A stretch of 6,446 nt of DNA, from NCBI GenBank assembly GCA_035715725.1, contig DASTKT010000149.1, positions 1-6,446 of the forward strand, given 5' to 3'. Shown piece after piece: positions 5,145 through 6,446 of this stretch (position 1 is the first letter of the stretch; each line of letters starts with the position of its first letter). Source of the DNA: JADGGV01 sp035715725. GTDB taxonomy: Bacteria; Gemmatimonadota; Gemmatimonadetes; Longimicrobiales; RSA9. The position numbers and the translations under genes were made by a program. The notes below the pieces were generated by a model, which saw nothing but the letters and a program-made list of their open reading frames with translations, had not been told where the DNA came from and did not search any database.

Positions 5145-6068
5145 CCCGCCCGCCGTCCAGCGCACCGCGATGCGGTGCGCTGCCGACGCGTCCTCGAACG
5201 GCTCGTACGCGTAATCGATCGAGATGCGGTCGCCGGAGAAGCCGGCGCCGAACGTGAACGCCTCCGTGCCGTCCTCGGGCGGGCGGCGCACGCCGCCGCG
5301 GGCGTAGAGGGTGCGGCCGCCGACGGGGTAGTAGCCGAGCTCGAGCCCGAACGCGGGCGCGAAGCGGCCGGTCCACTCGCGGGAGACGGCGAGGACCGGC
5401 GTCAGGTCGAGCGGGCCGGCCGGGAGCGGCACCACGCTCGTGAGCGAGGCCGTGTAGCGCTCCGGCAGGGCGAGGTCCTCGCCGCCCACCTCGACGTCCG
5501 GCCCGAGGTTCAGCGCGGTGAGGGCCACGCGCAGCAGGCCGAGCGTCGCGCCGGCGGACGCGTCGAACGCCACGCCGGTGCCGTGGCTCGAGCCGACACG
5601 CTCCTCGACGAGCTTCGCGGAGCCGCCGAGCCGCACGCGCTTGACGCCGTGCGCGTACGTCAGGGAGACCGCCCGCTCCGAGACGGCCACGCCGCCCGCG
5701 CGGTCCAGGTCCGCCGGCACCACCTGCACGAAGCGCGGGTCCGCGACCGCGCCGTAGTCCACGCTGCGCAGCCCGATCCCCGCGATCCCGCCCAGCCACT
5801 CCGCCGCCCCCGCCGCGTCGAGCGAGAAGGCGTCCCCGCCGTAGCGCTGGCCGCCGGCGTAGATGCCGCCGTCCTGGAGGAACGCGGGCTCGTAGAAGAC
5901 GCCGGCCGCATCCGCGTAGCCGGCCGGGAGATGGTCCCCGAGCGCGAGCGCGCGGGCGCTCGCCGGCAGGCGGAGCAGCAGCGACGTGCGCTGGGCGGCC
6001 GCCGGTGTCGCGGCGGACAGCACGGTCCAGCCGAGCAGCGCCCCCAGGAGTGCGCGACGCATGGGCAT
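5139..6068 (-). CDS. PorV/UPF0164-like outer-membrane beta-barrel protein, 309 aa
   Basis: The start at 6068 gives MPMRRALLGALLGWTVLSAA-TPAAAQ, a clear signal peptide cleaved after about residue 25. An ATG two codons in (6062) is an equal alternative; the 24 extra codons up to 6140 have no leader character. Neither start has a clear Shine-Dalgarno. Residues 33-64 (LRLPASARALALGDHLPAGY, then ADAAGVFYEPAFL) match the hallmark of the PorV/UPF0164 group, where P-GARA-GMGGA--A-ADDA-A-YWNPA is usual; EPA replaces NPA here. The rest is alternating beta strands with Gly turns and ends GDRISIDYAYEP and a short last strand (HRIAVRW), as in outer-membrane barrels. Relatives act as type IX secretion shuttles or as barrels of unknown role; no other secretion gene is here, so a secretion role cannot be claimed. 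The stop lies inside the arm of an inverted repeat. Confidence 0.82.
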   Translation of the reverse strand: MPMRRALLGALLGWTVLSAATPAAAQRTSLLLRLPASARALALGDHLPAGYADAAGVFYEPAFLQDGGIYAGGQRYGGDAFSLDAAGAAEWLGGIAGIGLRSVDYGAVADPRFVQVVPADLDRAGGVAVSERAVSLTYAHGVKRVRLGGSAKLVEERVGSSHGTGVAFDASAGATLGLLRVALTALNLGPDVEVGGEDLALPERYTASLTSVVPLPAGPLDLTPVLAVSREWTGRFAPAFGLELGYYPVGGRTLYARGGVRRPPEDGTEAFTFGAGFSGDRISIDYAYEPFEDASAAHRIAVRWTAGGR

Positions 6069-6173
6069 GGTGGGTTCGGGTGGCTTCGAGGCGCGGTCGC
6101 GCCCGCACGGGCGGAAGGTAAGTCCGGCGGGGCGGGGCACAAGGTCGGCGACGTGAGCGTTGCGTGCCGGACC

Positions 6174-6198
6174 ATCGCGGCATCACTGTAGCCGCGAT
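6174..6198. promoter_or_regulatory. 8-bp hairpin upstream of the outer-membrane-protein gene
   Basis: ATCGCGGC (6174-6181), a 9-nt loop, GCCGCGAT (6191-6198), about 105 nt upstream of the start. It could be an operator or an RNA hairpin. It is not followed by a T-run on either strand, so terminator function is unlikely. Confidence 0.35.
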
Positions 6199-6273
6199 CC
6201 CTTACGTTCCATTCCCGTACGCGTTCACGAGGAGGCCGCAGCTGCGGGAACGGCTGCAGCTTCGGGCAGGAAC

Positions 6274-6446
6274 AACTGCGGGACGACTGCGGGCGGGGCC
6301 ATGTGCGAGCGCGGGGTGGCGACCAACACCGGGTCCGACGGCGGGCGAACTGCCGACCACTGCGGGTCCGACGGCGGGCGAGGGCGGGGACTGCGGAGAC
6401 CACTACGGGCCCGACTGCGGGCGCGGTCTGCGGGCCGGGGCGGGGG
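6274..6446. repeat. Degenerate interspersed repeat, ACTGCGGG-N-CCGAC-N-GCGGGCG type
   Basis: Copies lie near 6274-6296, 6325-6348, 6358-6381 and 6401-6424. The second and third share an identical 18-mer, GGGTCCGACGGCGGGCGA, 33 nt apart; the fourth differs from the third at four of 24 positions. Each copy looks like a doubled ACTGCGGG unit. The starts are 51, 33 and 43 nt apart, so the array is neither a regular tandem repeat nor CRISPR, and the spacing does not keep a reading frame. It may continue beyond the window. Confidence 0.6.

Larger units (their letters stand above)
6069..6446. other. Non-coding region upstream of the outer-membrane-protein gene
   Basis: I find no credible gene here. 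It should contain the minus-strand promoter of the outer-membrane-protein gene. TTGTGC and TTACCT lie 15 nt apart on the minus strand (about 6118-6144), which is only a weak candidate. The region also holds an 8-bp hairpin (6174-6198), the 12-bp palindrome CCGCAGCTGCGG (6236-6247) and degenerate repeats from about 6274 to the end. Confidence 0.5.

Noticed and set aside
4857..6191. A 444-codon plus-strand frame antisense to the outer-membrane-protein gene
   Set aside because: It is Arg/Ala/Gly-rich without motifs, while the minus strand has a signal peptide and a family hallmark.
6325..6424. CRISPR-like array
   Set aside because: The spacing between copies is uneven (33 and 43 nt), the intervening sequence is only about 9-20 nt and resembles the repeats, and no cas gene is nearby.
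6228..6446. Possible gene after the AGGAGG at about 6229-6234 on the plus strand
   Set aside because: There is no ATG or GTG at the right distance, only a CTG, and the frame encodes a Gly/Arg/Thr-rich product dictated by the repeats.

Overview
The window looks like a stretch of a very GC-rich bacterial chromosome, with strong G/C preference at third codon positions. Three features suggest Gemmatimonadota: permeases of the ADOP/MacB type in tandem, a PorV/UPF0164-like outer-membrane protein, and G/C-rich intergenic hairpins. Acidobacteriota or another related environmental lineage cannot be excluded. The assignment is inference from style, not from a marker gene. I see no rRNA, tRNA, CRISPR array, transposase or phage gene.

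Layout, left to right. (1) Bases 1-245, minus strand: the first 81 codons of an ADOP-type ABC permease running off the left edge. Its GTG start overlaps by 4 bp the stop of a short permease C-terminal remnant (242-415). (2) Bases 412-847: two more gene pieces, the glycine-rich membrane tail of an unknown protein on the minus strand and a beta-rich C-terminal tail on the plus strand. None of the three pieces has its proper upstream part, so 242-850 reads as a mosaic of truncated genes or as an assembly junction. (3) Bases 957-1318, plus strand: an intact 83-aa unrecognised protein with a good ribosome binding site, followed by a possible 36-aa ORF coupled through a TGATG stop/start. (4) Bases 1319-1477: non-coding, with a perfect 9-bp G/C hairpin. 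(5) Bases 1478-4122, plus strand: a two-gene unit encoding a large secreted alpha/beta-hydrolase lipoprotein and a single-span membrane protein resembling the DUF6090 type. (6) Bases 4143-4712, minus strand: a dihydrofolate-reductase-fold (RibD C-terminal-like) protein convergent with the previous unit. (7) Bases 4793-5144: a small minus-strand ORF with a strong Shine-Dalgarno, a short octamer repeat, and a striking inverted repeat with 36-nt arms. (8) Bases 5139-6068, minus strand: a PorV/UPF0164-like outer-membrane barrel with a signal peptide. (9) Bases 6069-6446: non-coding, with an 8-bp hairpin and several copies of a degenerate ACTGCGGG-type repeat.

How it fits together: the only convincing functional unit inside the window is the hydrolase plus membrane-protein pair, a cell-envelope pair of unknown substrate. 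The permease at the left edge belongs to an export or efflux-type cluster outside the window. The reductase-like protein and the outer-membrane protein look like stand-alone housekeeping or accessory genes. I do not see a coherent defence, mobile or biosynthetic system here. The best second-look items are the fragment mosaic at 242-850, the inverted-repeat element at 4983-5144 and the undescribed small genes.
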